A stretch of 60,901 bases of DNA from Gonapodya sp. JEL0774 (GCA_027604505.1 JADIIX010000137.1:1-60901); one strand, 5' to 3'; positions 37,753-51,113 are shown, counted from the stretch's first letter. Translations and numbers: made by a program. The notes: a model not told the origin generated them from the sequence alone.

Positions 37753-38905
37753 AGAGGACGGAGTTACAGATAAGAGGGCCTCTTGATGGAAACGATCTGA
37801 GCCCGGGTGGGGTGAGGCAGTGGAGGGCTCCGCCTCGATTGCACTATGTCCCCGACCACTTTATGATTGGTGGAAACACCTGGGGACGGTTTTCACCGAG
37901 GAAGTACGGTCCAGAACTTAAGTGCACGACGTCGAGAGAATGTGGAGCTTGAGTTCTGGCACTTGGTGGACGAAATTATAAGGGTTGCCTCACGCGACCT
38001 CAGCGAGCGCACCCCAGCAACCACATACTTGTAAAATCATCCAAACGGTCACTACCACCATATTGTATTTTTGTTTCAGAATTATTTCGGCATGGAGTTA
38101 CCATTCCTTTTGAGTTGCTATGGCCAACCTCCTCGTTCTGAAAACGTCAGAGACTTTCCCCGCATGGAACCTGGAGGCTTAGGTGAAGTTGGATAGTTTA
38201 TCTTATTACAACAGGATACATCATGGATTCCATGTAGCACCGGCGGCCTCTTGTATATGATTATTAGAGAGTTTGCCGGTGAGACACAAGTGAAGTTTGT
38301 GTTCCCACGTACTCATGACCAGAAAAATCAATGCGAGACGTGGTTTCAACAATTTACTCCTCGCAAGCTCACACTTCTACGAAGTACCATGTTCATGCTC
38401 TCCTTTTCGTAATCGACGAACTTGAGTCCGCATTTTGGACACTTACATATTGTGTTTTGCAAAACCCAATTCGACGAAAGCAATTACAGCTATTTGGAAG
38501 AGATCCCCTGTGCTCTGTCTTCTTAAAGAACGTAAAACACCTTGAGGAGTGCTGATTGTGTTAGCGTCTTGGGAGTCGTGGAGTGGCGGAAGGGTCAGCA
38601 GTCGCAGTTGTTAAAAAGAACTGCACACAATGAACTAGATGCTCGGCGTTTGAGCATAAGAACGAAGCATGTGAATCGAGGCTTTCCTGGCTTGTCAAAA
38701 GATGACGAAAGATCTATTACCATAGAAGTATATTTGCTTGGTCTGCGGACGACTGATGATTGGTTTTTTACGACAACAAATGACCTGCTCGTGAGGAAGA
38801 TTATCAGCGTTGCTGTGGTGCTGTGGTCACACGAAATGAGAACGCACTGTCACCGTCGAAAACCATCATTCCTGCTTCCACTGTCATACACAGACTCCAG
38901 GCATC
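37753..38905. other. Divergent intergenic gap of 1.15 kb
   Basis: The gap lies between the cyclin start (-) and the DDX49 start (+). Short open frames at 38331-38555 and 38542-38952 show no domain or splice logic. Both promoters should lie here, but no element was recognised. Confidence 0.5.
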
Positions 38906-41900
38906 ATGGAACCGCTTGTCATTCCATCACGCACGCGATCTCGACCTCCTAAGAAGATTTCTCTTCCTTCAAAACCTGTTTCAAGAAAAGATAGCGATCT
39001 CTTACCAAAAGATCATTCCACCCAATCTCTTCTAAAATCGCATTCGGATCCAGATTCGCACTCGCTCTCGGACTCCCATGACCAGAACTCGGACGACGAT
39101 GAACGTAGTCCGGCCCACGATGACCTCGATGTTGACGACGACATCTTGGACTCCGCTTTCGCAGAGCTCGCCCGCTCGGCAGTGCCAAAATTGATTCCGC
39201 TAGGAGATGACGATAGCGATAACGATGACGTGGAATGGAATGCTTGGAAAAATGCTTTGGAAGCTGCTGGAGGTGGTGTTGCAGCTGGAGCTCCGTTTCA
39301 CCACACCACCAAACCCACACGAAAGCGAGCCCGCGATGCAGGACCAGCATACTCGCCTCAAAAGGAATCAGAACTTGCTCGCCAAGTGTCAAGGAAAAAA
39401 ATTAGGAAGGACAAAGATGCTAAATCGGCGAAACCTGCACCTGTGGACCCCGCTCCCCCAACCAATGCCCAATCCCGCCCGCCCAACCCTGCCTCGAAAC
39501 CTCCTTCCTCCACATCTCTTTCTTCCAAAACTGCCACCACCACTTCCACTACCACCGCTTCCTCTTCCACGCCATCCACCTTTGCGTCGCTCCACCTTCC
39601 CCCTTGGCTCCTCTCTCAACTCCACCTCCTCCACATCACTTCCCCCACCTCCATTCAATCCCACGCTATACCGGAGATCTTGTCTGGCCGGGACCTCGTG
39701 GCAAGTGCCAGGACCGGCCAGGGAAAGACAGCGGCATTTGCCCTTCCGGTGTTGACACGTTTGGCCGAGGATCCGTACGGAGTGTTTGGGCTTGTTTTGA
39801 CGCCGACGAGGTGGGTTAAAGTGGGGCGGTGAAGTTTTTGGGGATGGTGCGACTGTGAGTCGGGGCGCGGGGTAGCCGGTAGACTTTGGGGCATTTGCAG
39901 TGGTTTGGGGGGCAGGGCTGGAGAAGGCTGAAAGGCGGCGTGGCTGTCATTGTGGCTTTGAGTGATGGAAGTGACCACGCAGACAAAGCAGAGGAGTGTT
40001 TCTTGATCCAGACCTTGTTCTTGGGACATTGAAGGAGACACTGACGGAGACACTCGGAACTCTTAACCCCTCTGGTTGCGTCCATTCCACCCGCTCACTG
40101 CTCGCGGCCCATTCTCCCTCATATCCCTTCGCATCGCGACCCCACCCCACGGCCCCCATCTCCCACCCACCCAGAGAGCTCGCCTTCCAAATAGCCGAGC
40201 AGTTTCGAATCCTCGGCGCAGCAATCAATCTGAGACAGACGGTGCTGGTGGGGGGCATGGGTGAGTTTTTTGTCTTTGTCCCTGTCAGTTGATTACGATG
40301 CAGTGCTGGACTTGTGGGCCGCAGGGGAGGAGCGAGGAAGAGAAGGGTAGGATTGCTGATTGTGGCAGGCTGTTGGACGAGCAAGGATTAGGAGTGGAGT
40401 GGAGGTGCAAAGACCCATGCAGGACGTGAAGTTCACCAAGCCTGATAATCCTCCCAAACGCTCACCCACGCTCTCACGTCTTCTACGCGTCTTTTCGTTG
40501 TCTCTTGCCTAAAAGACATGATGACACAATCACTCCAGCTCACCTCCCGCCCGCACGTTGTCGTGGCTACACCGGGGAGGTTGGTGGACCATTTCAACAG
40601 CACTCATGGGGCCAAAGAGGTGTTTGGAAGGTTGAAGTTCTTGGTGAGTACAGTAAAATTATAATCGTGGGGTTCAGAGAATGGGTCAGTGTGGTGGGGG
40701 AGTGGGGGGCGCGCCGAGAGTGCTAGGTGGATGTGGTGGAGGGAATCGATTGATATGCGATTGGCCGGGTGGGCGGTGTGTTCGCTTGCGGTTGCACGGT
40801 ATCCAAGCACCAATTCTCCTATACATTGTGCACACCCCGTTCCACAACCCCAACCCTACTCCGTGCACTCTATTTTCCCGAAAACAAGATCCTCGACGAA
40901 GCCGATCGCCTCCTGGACCCCACGTTTGCGCACGACCTCGACACTATTCTGTCGGCTTTACCTCCCTCACGGAACCGCCAGACACTCTTGTTTTCGGCTA
41001 CTATGACTCCCGAGATGGAGGTCGTGGCGCATGGAGGTGGGGACCAGGAGAATGCAGAGGGGAAGAGTGAAAAGGAGAGACCGGTTGTGGTCAACTGCAC
41101 CGGGAGGTGGGTGAGGGCCGGAAAGGGGGATGAGTGGTACTGAGGTCAGCACGACATACCAGATTCTGACCTGAGATCATGTCCCCCACGACCACACCCA
41201 ACCCTCCCGTTCCAAGGTACGATACCGTCTCCCGTCTTGACCAACGCTACATCCTCGTCCCCACCGCCGTCCGAGAAACATATATGTCCCATCTCGTCCG
41301 CACCTCGGTCCCCACCGGATCCGTCATCGTGTTCGCCGGCCGTTCACGCACGGCCGAACGGATCCGCGTGGTCTTGCGCGAGTTGGGGGTTCCCTCGGTC
41401 GCCATGCACGCTCAAATGTCCCAGCGGGATAGAACCGCGTCGTTGGCCAAGTTCAAGACGGCACTCGTGAGGGTTTTGGTAGCAACAGATGTGGGGTCCA
41501 GGGGGTTGGATATTCCAGAGGTGCACGCCGTGATCAATTTCGACGTGCCCGCAGACGCGACGGATTACGTGCACAGGGTTGGTAGGACGGCGAGAGCTGG
41601 TAGAGGGGGTGTGGCGGTGACGCTGGTGACGGAACATGATGTGAACTTGGTGGTGAATATTGAGAGCAAGATTGGTGAGTTTCAATTGCAACGGGAGAGG
41701 GCTCAGCAGAGAGCAATGTCAGGACCGTGACAAGATTTCGAATTCCAACTGCGTTTCTGTTCACGTATATGCCAACGCTGTTCCTTGCAGGCAAAAAGCT
41801 TGTTCCTTACGATATTGTGGAATCCGAAGTCCTCGCTCTCCTGGACGAAGTGGCCATCGCCAAACGGGTGGCCAACATGGAAATGGCAGAAAACGGTTTT

Positions 41901-41993
41901 GGTGAACGTAAAGAAATCAACGAAAAGAAGTCCGGAAAAACGAAGAAGAGAAAGGTGGAGGATAAGGAGGCAACGGAGAGGGTGAAGGTCTGA
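38906..41993 (+). CDS. DDX49: DEAD-box RNA helicase DDX49/Dbp8 (40S ribosome biogenesis)
   Basis: Exons read as 38906-39810, 40175-40260, 40516-40643, 40889-41106, 41217-41674 and 41792-41993, all with frame-keeping GT/AG borders. An acidic, Ser/Pro-rich N-terminal extension of over 200 residues precedes the helicase core and is much longer than in yeast Dbp8. Core motifs are Q-motif [12 protein letters not shown], motif [12 protein letters not shown], Ia PTRELAFQ (split by intron 1), Ib [41 protein letters not shown] and [13 protein letters not shown]. The C-terminal [19 protein letters not shown], ending in Lys/Glu-rich [15 protein letters not shown], fits Dbp8/DDX49, an ATP-dependent nucleolar helicase for early 18S rRNA processing. 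An insert of charged residues follows motif III. Confidence 0.93.
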
Positions 41994-42038
41994 TAGCAGG
42001 CAACTTGTGGTGGACATGTGATTGTGTAAGATACAATG

Positions 42039-44576
42039 TTAAACCAGCTCTCTGAATCGAGACGAGGGTGATCCTTGATCATTCGACCGTCTACTGTGTC
42101 CATTCCGCTGCTCCAGTTCGCTGTTCCCTTGATGCTTTTTCAATGTCAACTTTCCACCCGCGTCAATCTCCAGCTCGCCCCCAATCTTGTCCAAAACTTC
42201 CTCTGGCACGACTACTTTTTGCGCTTCGAGAGATCGGATGTAGGCTTGGTTAACGGCGTTGCCGTCACAGAGGTTGCGGATGAGGAGGATGGCGTGTTCG
42301 CGGAGGACTGGGAGCCAAACCACGCACCAGTGTGGTGTCAGAACGCTCGTGGAGAGGGGCTACGGGATCGAACTCACATGGATTGACGTCATCAAGGTTG
42401 CACTGCTCCAGAATAAGTGGGATAGCATCCCTTTCGCGGATCTGGAAACCGGTTGGACGAAGGTCACTTGCAAGAAGAACTCCCCATCTCATCAAGCACT
42501 TGTCACTCACTTCGTCCTGTACACCCGGGCATTTATACGTCAAATTCGACAACAGCCGAACAACATCTGTCTTGAGCATGAACAAGGGAGATTTTGGCGT
42601 CGTGGTCACGGACGAGTGGCGAGGGGCATCGGCGGACTCAGTGGAGATCTTGGTACGCGTCTGAAATAGATTTAAATCACGTAAAAGTGCTGGTACAGCG
42701 AACTATGAGTTAGCACGCCTGGTCATGTCGCCAACAAGTGGTAAAACCTCACATAACAAATCGCCCACAATGCCCTCCCCCCTCATTATCTCCTTCATAT
42801 CCGCTGGAACATTCTCTGCCAGAGTGGAAAGTGCACCCATGATAACCACCAGACCCTCCATCTCAGTAGGTGCCACGTTGTCATTTCCATTAGCGGAGGC
42901 GTTCGGGATGAGTAAAGGGTTTCCTGTGGTATCCCTCAAGCCGAACAAGTAGTCGGTTGTTCGAGATGAGGAAGAGTGGAGAAGCCGACAGAGGTAAACA
43001 ACTGTCACGACGGGGAGAGAAGTAGTCGAAATGGATTCTCCAGATTCAGAAGAAGACAACCGGGATGAGGCGGAGTGCAGCTTTCCGTCAAGGATCTTGA
43101 GGAACGAAAGCTGGTGGATAGTCAGAATAGACGCGCTGGTTCAAAGGTTGAATCGGGGGACTTCTGAGGTGATGTTGGACTGGGAAACCAATTCGATCAT
43201 GTACATACCTTCCTGGAAGTGGACGGAGAGCGTCCATCACACAAGCGCTTTGGCCCAATTCAATGGCATTTGAGAAAATGGCATAGCTGCGAAGGCAGAC
43301 AAAATTAGTGTGAACTGTTACGTTCGTTGACGAGAGCAAAGCGCACATAAGCTGGTTGGCAGGGTCTTCAAATGTTTCATTTGGCATGTCCAAAGCGCCG
43401 TTAGCGTAAACATGGGATGTCAGATGTGCAGAAAATCGGCCGAGAAGAAGCTCAAGGAGTGCCCTGGATGAAGGTGACGAGAAACGTAAACTGGAGACCG
43501 ATTGCGTTTTTAAGAGGTTGGGTGTCTCGCGTATTCTCACTAAGATAGAGTTCACCTTTGCTCCGCACTTCCCATAACAGAATTGAGTATAAGAACCAAC
43601 ACAGCCTGGTTAAGTTTGGGGTTGTCCAAACAAAGAAGTGTTCTGACGTGGCGCAAGATTGGATTAGTGACGGAGAATCGATTTTCAATAAAATCAGAAC
43701 AGCCATACAAACACAATAATATTGGAGACTTCTTTCTGATGTGCAATTGAATTTATCGAGTCCAAATTTGGTTCGGCTTTGTGATCAGCCAAGGTGGCAT
43801 CAAGCCCAGGTTGATTGTCTATCAACAACGGCCAGACGGTATTTCGAGTCACAGAATTCGCTGTGATTATATTTGCGAGTGCTTGGGCTCCAGCCTGAAG
43901 TCCAACGAGGGTGGTGTCGCTTGGAGTTGAATCGTAGCGAATGCATAGGAGCGTAAGAGCTCGCACAATCCGTACGTGTATACGTTTGAGCCTGAGGATG
44001 CGATCATTCAAAGTGTCGAGCACGAAGTAAGCCACATCTTTCGCTCACACCACCAGTTCCTGGTTTGCAGATACCCCCGCGCAAATATTCCGGACCACAC
44101 GAAATGCTTGCGTGACGGTAGCTTCGTACGAGGGAGATTCTTCATCATACCTAAACAGGTCGCAAGACCCCACCGAATGTGAGAGTTCTACACTCGCCCG
44201 ATTTGTGGAAAGATTGCACTGACTCAAGGGCTGACACGACAAGATTCCAGAGATTTTCATCTAGCCCAGCAGAGCGTCTGAATTCAGGTCCATTTTTGAG
44301 GAGTTTCTGTGCATGAATGCCGAGCTGTGACTCCATGTATGTTGGTGCAACCAGATATTTGGTCGACCCACTCTCAACCTCGAGCACGCTCTCCCTAATG
44401 GATAAATAACGCAAGCAATCGATTTTTTTAAAGCAATTGAGATCTGAAGTAGTTCCCCACTTGCAACGCGGTGAACACACTGGAACACGGCAGGCCCTCA
44501 GGTCTCTTACTGTTATTCCTAATTTTTGACACGAAATTTTTTTCCGCGAATCAAGCTGAAAATCGCTGCGAATCAT
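42039..44576 (-). CDS. ATXN10: Ataxin-10 / CTR86-like armadillo-repeat protein
   Basis: The C-terminal ataxin-10 domain identifies the family: FMLKTDVVRLLSNLTYKCPG then VQDEV (about 42580-42520), then IPLILEQCNLDDVNP, spliced to LREHAILLIRNLCDGNAVNQ and AYIRSLEAQKV, ending at 42039. Upstream exons encode helical armadillo-type repeats, including FRVVRNICAGVSANQELV (about 44100-44050) and LRLKRIHVRIVRALTLLCIR. The N-terminus is uncertain. An in-frame ATG at 44574-44576 is given, but a possible intron (acceptor near 44402) and another ATG at 44336 exist. Ataxin-10 proteins are cytoplasmic scaffolds linked in animals to cytokinesis and basal-body or cilium proteins; the fungal CTR86 role is poorly defined. 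Roughly eight exons. Confidence 0.82.
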
Positions 44577-44893
44577 TGCGAAGGTATTTGTTTGTGTGGC
44601 CTGGGTGCTCCTGTGGCAGCAGCGAGCTGCTCAGCCGCAATTCCCAAACTGCATCCGAAGTTCCAAACATCGGACCCACTTGTTCTTTTCAAAGTCCACA
44701 ACTTGTCTAGCATCTGTCACTCTTCTCTCACATCCCATCGAGCGTTTGCTGTTCCGTTGACACAACTCGACTTGCGATTTAATCCCCAACTTTTTGCCAT
44801 TGTAGGAACCGGTGTTCCTCTCGTAATCCACCAACATATAAATTGTTTTTAAATCTCCCCTTCTTCAACTCAGAAATCAATTGATTGCCTATA
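44577..44893. promoter_or_regulatory. Divergent promoter between ATXN10 and TCP11 genes
   Basis: About 320 bp lie between opposing start codons. No coding exon or repeat was recognised. The + strand sequence just before the TCP11 ATG is T- and CT-rich. Confidence 0.4.
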
Positions 44894-47800
44894 ATGGAGT
44901 CTGACCCGACGTCTGACCTTTCCTTCGATGATGTGTTTGAAATGGCCTCTTCACCACCACAGAACAGTGGAAGGCGACCTTCAGACGACTTGGATATTGA
45001 CATGACCATATCATCGACCTTACCGATATCTCAGACTAAGCCTCGTGGTACTGCATCCTCCTCCCGAAATCTGTTCGCGGACCCGGAACTGCGATCTCAC
45101 CGTGGACGAGGTACTGCTCGCCGCTCCGAAACACCGGCGTTCGAGGAAGAGGCCGGGAGCTCAGGGTTCTATGCCATAGATGCTATGGAGTTGAAAAGAC
45201 AGTCTCGAAGGTGGGTATTGTTGAGCTCAGCACCGTGACTATACATCAGAACCTAGGCGTTAACGGCTCGATAACTGTCATATTGCTAAAAAGGCCCCAC
45301 CACCTAGAAGAACGTCTCGCGTCACGCAAATCGTCTCAAAATTTTCCTTCCGACGGAACTGTTACTCCACCCCGCTCACGGTCCATTGACAATCTTGGTG
45401 ATAATCCTCCAGCAGCGTTTTCATCGCCTCCACGTTCTGTGTCCCATCTTTCTGGGGCAGCCTCCGTGGAAAGTCCCCCTGCCTCTCCAGACTTGGGTGA
45501 GACCCGTCGTCAGCGCGTCATTGAGGCGCGTCGAGCGAAACTGCAACAGAGGCTCAACCACGTTCAAGAGGTGAACGCCAGTCAACGACTGAAATATGAA
45601 TCCTCGGTGCACTCGATTCGGTCCAACTTAACTCTTAGATTTGAAGAAGCTGAGCGGAATCGGAACGAGATCATGAGCTCCCGGGCCGAGAGGGCAAGTG
45701 CAGCCACTTCGCGTGCCAAAGAGGTGTCCAGGATTGCTCACGAACGTGCTCAGGAGGAATCAGATAAGCGCAGAAAGCAGGTAGAGGAGAAGCTTCAGTC
45801 GTCTGAATCGAGAAGAAACAAGCTCATGGCGAACAGAACCACCAAGTCCGGCTCTCGCAGTGGTAGACCAGCATCGAGTTTCCAAGTTGCCGGTCGCCGG
45901 GGATCTCGTTCGAGCATTCATAGTCTGCACTCCTCTTCTGGTCGTCAAGTTTCATCCAAACCTGCTCTTGCGCCTCCAGAAGCTGCTACCCTCATTCAGT
46001 CCTGGTATCGATACCATGCCGTTCACGCCCTCCTCCGGGAACTATTGGCACGTCCACTCACACGACGTTTGCTGTCTCAGCGTGCAATTACTAAGATGTC
46101 GTTCAAGGAGGTTGTGCAAGGAATGCAGGATGCAAAGGTGATCAAAGCAGTGGGAAGGCTTTTACAGAAGTGTCTAGCTGGGGGTGTCATCCACAACCCA
46201 GAAGGAATGTCACCGGTCGACAAGAGCGCAACGAACAAAAGACGAACCAGAGATTATAAGAATCCCGCGAGGGTGTTCTTGTCGGCTTGGATGATGGTAG
46301 GGCATCCCAGCGAGTTACTCCAAGAAGAAGGGGATGAGGAAACGGTGAGTGTTCGACAAGTATTGTGTCTTCGTTCTTGGTGCAATGAAAGAGATTCCAT
46401 TCACTATGATTCAAGGCTCTTCTCGCCTCGGCAAACAATGTCACTGCAGCATTCCAGCGACTTGCCTCACACCGAACTTTTAGTTCGAAGTTCTCATCCG
46501 ACCTCTCACTATTCCTCACCTCTTACGACGCTTTCTACAGCCGCTTCGACGCATGGAAACGCCGTGACACCGAACGGGTCATTGATCACCTTGTCGCTCA
46601 CTGGATGGATCTTGAGCGACTCTGGCTCGCTGTACGAGACCAACCTCATGCTGATGATATGTGGAGCGAGAAAATTGACCGACAGCAGCGAGATATTCAA
46701 GAAAAGCTTCGAAAACTCGCCGGTCAAGCGGGTTTGGAAAGGCTCGCGGAAGCGAGGAGAAAGGCGAATTCTAGTGGTGTTGCAGGGAGGGATGCTGATG
46801 AGGACGTGGTCATGACAGACTCGCGATCTCCCAGCCCTGTGGTTTCAAGTCCTAGAAGTGTCGCCTCTTCGCCGCGCATTCCCTCGATACCTATCGGATC
46901 ACCTCATCGGGCCTCTGTGGCGGATGACCTATCATCGTCGCCGAAGAAGTTCCCATCTTCAATGGAGAGGTGGGCACAGCAGCGAAAGAACGACTCAGTT
47001 ACTCAATCCAGGAAAGGATCCCCAACTCCTGGTGGCTCGGGACCTCCGTCAAGAGATTCATCCGTTGCACCACCGATTGGCCTCCCGATTATGGCCCAGA
47101 GTGACCAACGCCTCGCAACGAACCCTTTGCACAACGCCACTGTGGGATACAGAGCAGCGAGCCCTACGGCCGGCGATGCTCAAGTGACGGAGGACTTCTC
47201 AACCTTGCTGAAAGGCTTCGGACAGAAGGGTATGTCTAATGAAGCTTTGGCCCACGAAGTGGTGCTGAATCCAGGCAGGTATCAGATTCTTCCCATCAAT
47301 TTGATGATATCGTACTAAGAAACTTTTATGTTTGCACGCTGGAGTAGACTTTAAGTTGGAGCCGGTCAAGCGAGCTGAATTGGAAGACAAGATCCGGTCG
47401 ATCGCGAAGAAGGCTTTCTTTGACAACGTTCGGGAAGAGTTTGCAAGAAAAGATTATCGAAGTTTGATTCCTCTTGTCGAAGATATCAAGAAAGTACGTT
47501 TGCTTTATCATTAGACTCAATGGATGGGCCCTGCAACTGCTGTTTTTTATACTTCTCCTCAGGGGCTGTTGGGCTTGGTGTCAGATCGAGGCCACACTCA
47601 TAGAAGCATGGACGAGACACTAGACCTTGACTTGATCCGCCAAGAAGCTATGCGCAGTAGCCCTGACGTGCTGAGATACATTGACTATGTAATTGACATG
47701 ATGTTGAAACTGTGCGCACCTTTCAGGGACCCCGCCATTCGTGAGCTCAAGGGTCTCTTGAAGTCAGATCCAGTTGGTGCAATCGAGGGAATTCTTAAAA

Positions 47801-48779
47801 TGAGCGATGATATGAAATTGGATTTGGCGAACTATCGGTGAGTGGAACTTGAGAGTCGAGCCAAGAGGTTTCAGTACCATTGCTATTTAACTATTTTATT
47901 GCAGACTTTCCGAGATTCGACCCCATCTCGCTAAAAGTGCGGTTCTCTACGAGCGGTCCAAGTTCGCTGATGCCCTGAGTCGTGGGGACGTTTCTTTGGA
48001 CCGGACCCGCGAATGGCTTGGCAATGCAGTCCAGAGCCTCCGATCAGTGGCAGCTTCCCGGAATCCAGAAGGAATAGAAACTATGCCACATACGGCTATA
48101 AGATTCGAGGATGTCTTTGTGGAGGGTCTGCTCTCGTTGATATTCAGTCAGAATGCCGTGGACAGGACAACAGTGCCCGAGACCATGCTCCTGGACGTGG
48201 AAAGGCTTTTCGGTTTCCAGAACGACGCACAACTTGTCGCAGTGATTGCTTCATTGATCATGCTGTCAAAGAATATTGTCCCAGAGCTTCGGACTGAAGA
48301 GAAAGGCGTGAAAATGTTGACGGACACTCTTACTGTGCTTTTGGATGCCACTGCGGAGGGCGTGACGACCGAGCATCTTAGCTTACAATTGATTTCCTCA
48401 ATGAACAAGTTCCTCGAGAGTAAACACAAGGTTTTGCTGTCGGAGCAGGAAAAACTTGTCAAGCAGGTGAGCTTCGAAGTCTGTGTGATCGCCCATTGTG
48501 GTGGATGCTTAGTATCGTCTTTTCCACCCCCAGATGGTGGAGAAAACTCTCTCGTATCGTGATGCCGTTTTCAGCTTAATTAGTCGTCGTGTTCAGGACA
48601 AAGTCAGGCAACAACTACAAAGTGGAATGTTCCCTAAGCAAACCCTAGCCAGCAGTGGCCTCGACTGTGTTGCCGAGTTACTGGAGAAGTTCTCGCGTAA
48701 AACTTTCTTCCTTGCGAGACATAATAAGGAGGTGTTCTCTCCCTATTACGATGACATCATTCGTGAGCTGCTTGCCTAG
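44894..48779 (+). CDS. TCP11: TCP11 / SOK1 family protein
   Basis: ATG at 44894. Exons read as 44894-45210, from about 45291 to 46344, 46416 to about 47275, about 47338-47493, 47563-47838, 47905-48465 and 48534-48779. The N-terminal third is Ser/Pro-rich, followed by a basic coiled coil (ETRRQRVIEARRAKLQQRLN onward) and an IQ-like segment AATLIQSWYRYHAV. The TCP11 domain shows ARVFLSAWMMVGHPSELL, LVAHWMDLERLWLAVRD, LAHEVVLNPG...FKLEP, KAFFDNVREEF, IDYVIDMMLKLCAPFRDPAI and KMSDDMKLDLANYRLSEIRP. Animal TCP11 is testis-expressed and affects sperm motility; yeast Sok1 suppresses loss of PKA, so a cAMP/PKA-linked role is expected. A second Ser-rich disordered stretch near 46800-47100 splits the domain. 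It is tail-to-tail with LRRC45, 93 bp apart. Confidence 0.88.
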
Positions 48780-48872
48780 GCAGATGTGTTGTTACCAGAG
48801 GTATTCATATATTTCACTGTAACCATTTCAAAATATTCCAAAGCGGTCACTTCTTGCTTCCCATCTACATAT

Positions 48873-51113
48873 CTATTGCACTGCAGAAGCCGCTGCGCGG
48901 AGCCTGGGTTTGGTGAGAAGACTTGCTATTTGCAGTCGTGTCTGCTCTTCGTCCTCTAGAACTCCCCGTAGTGTTGCCGCCTCCACTTCCTTCGTCTTCA
49001 GCCTGTCTCGTAGCATTTCATTCTCCGAGTGTAGTTCCGACACCCTTTTGGCCAGGCTTCGTTCCCGCTCCTCGGTTCCTGTCTGCTCAACAAGCTTTGC
49101 TCGCAATAATGCTGATTGTTTTTCGAGCTCTTCGGCTCGCGCACGCCACCTTCCCACATCCTGCTGCGCAGCACTCGATTCCGCAGCTAGCCGGGACGCA
49201 GCCTCTTGTAAATCGGATTTTTCTCGATTACAACGCTTAAGAGCAAGCTCGTGCTCGGATAACAAATTCGCCCTTTGTTGATTCGCTGCGTCAAGCTTGT
49301 TCTGAAGGGAGTCAACTTGGCTTCGAGCATTGAATAGCCTTTTTTCGTTTTCCACACGCAGATGGTCCTGAGGTAAAGCACAGATGTCAAACACCCAAGA
49401 TCTTGTTTAATTTCAATTAGTTACGTCACCAACCATTTCCTGGCGTCCTCTCTTCTCTGCTTCCACGACTAACTCCTCGACCCGACGTCGCTCTTCGGCG
49501 ATCTTATCTCTCGACACTTCCAGTTCAACATCGTATTCCTTTTGCTTGCGAGATATCGTACCCTCTAGCTGACGAATTTTATCTGTACAAGTGCATCTCT
49601 TCAGTCGTGCGTTCACCCTTGCAAAAAGTTGGAAGTCGAACCTTCGTATGCACCCAACAATGCCCTTTCCCTTTCCTTTCCGCGATCAAAATCCTCGACG
49701 AGTAAGGATTTTTCCCTCTTAGTGACTTCAACTTTCATTAAAGCTTCGCTAAGCTCTGCCTCAAGAGTCAGGACCCTTTTCGTCAAGTCTCTGCACGCCG
49801 TTTTGACTTCCTCTTCTACCCGGGTTTTGGCTTCCCGTTCCGTCACGATATCCCCTTGCAGCCGGTTGATTCGCTCCCGATTTTCATTCCGTTCGCTAAT
49901 GAGGGTCCCTTGACAGGAATCCCTTTCTTTCTCCACGATTGCTAGGCGGGACTCCAGCTGCTTGCAAATTCCCTGCCACTTGCCGAGTTCAGATGTAGTG
50001 CTCTCTAGCCTTTCAACGAGAGATCGTTGCCGTTCCTCCGAAGACTCCAGTCGAGATGTAAGGTTGACCAACGCTTCGGAGTGCTGTTGTGAAATGTTCT
50101 GTATTGCACTGGAGAGGTGCTGGGCATTCGCGCGAGTGGTAGCCTCTTTAGAGTGACGTTCACGATTGCGTTCCAAAGATGCCACTGTGGGTGAGCGAAT
50201 GTAACGAAATATCAAAAGACAGTCGACATCGAGCCCATTTCACAACTCACAAAGTGTTCGTGTGATGTCTTCGGGAACTTCATTTCCCGCAAGCTCCAGC
50301 TCTGTCAAAACCATGTTCCATTTCAATGCGTCCACAAAAGCACGGCCTCCAATGAGTCCTGCATTGTTCCATCTCAGATCTACACTGAAAGTTGTGAGGT
50401 GAGCCGGATAATCCAAGTAGGCCGAAGCGCTTACCTAGTCGCCTTAGTGAATTGTTGTGTTTGAGGGATAACGCAAGACATTGCGCAGCTTGTGGCGCTA
50501 TGCGATTGTTTCGCAAATCTAGCTCCACAAGTGTTTGATTGACTGTTAAAGCATCGCCGAGTGCTTTGATGCCAGAATCCCAAAGTCCTATGCAGTTCCA
50601 CTCCAGTGATAAGCTTTTGAGAGTACTGTTGACCTATGAAATTGGTGACAGCGGTCATAAATAGCATTGCCGGCTTCGACACGACAACGAACTTTGAGCA
50701 TCTGCCCCAACGCGATGGCTCCATCTGCGCGAATGTTATTGGCACGAAGGTCCATTGATTTAGCCGCTTTGTTCGTTTTTAGCGCCCCTGCTATTACAAT
50801 ACAGCCTTTGAAATGTTTTGATTCAGAATACATGGGGTTGATACATTGTACCGAAACAATGCAATGACGCACCATCATCCGACAGAAACCCATCAGCAAG
50901 ATTCACGTTTGTGAACACTACATCGTCTTGTAAGCCTGCTGCGAAAGCTGCGGCCGCTTTGACGGTCAATGGCTGCCCGGAAATATCGAGTGTGTGAGGA
51001 TGGTTTGAGGCTGCGTCGCCGGTGGATGTTTTGAGTTTGTTCAGAAGTGATGCGATTGGTTCTATCCCAAACTTTGAGCAAGCGTCCACATAGCGAGTTC
51101 GAAAAGACTCCAT
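48873..51113 (-). CDS. LRRC45: LRRC45-like centrosome/basal-body protein
   Basis: The ATG at 51111-51113 gives MESFRTRYVDACSKFGIEPI, aligning with the start of animal LRRC45. Leucine-rich repeats of the RNase-inhibitor type follow: HTLDISGQPLTVKAAAAFAA, NVNLADGFLSDDGA, SMDLRANNIRADGAIALGQM, VELDLRNNRIAPQAAQCLAL, DLRWNNAGLIGGRAFVDAL and LELAGNEVPEDITRTL (about 50300-50230). The C-terminal half (50215-48873) is an almost continuous coiled coil of charged heptads, for example LNKLTSRLESSEERQRSLVE-like stretches, ending LEDEEQTRLQIASLLTKP. This LRR-then-coiled-coil order is characteristic of LRRC45, a fibrous linker component between centrioles and a factor in cilium formation. Presence in this genome fits a flagellated organism. 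Confidence 0.87.

Noticed and set aside
38331-38952. Short + strand open frames upstream of DDX49
   Set aside because: No domain, no splice logic and no composition bias. They look like chance frames in a promoter region.
42360-42380. A B-box-like gagttcgatccc on the minus strand suggesting a tRNA
   Set aside because: No matching A box or cloverleaf was seen, and the bases are the donor region of an ataxin-10 intron (CCATGTGAGTTC).
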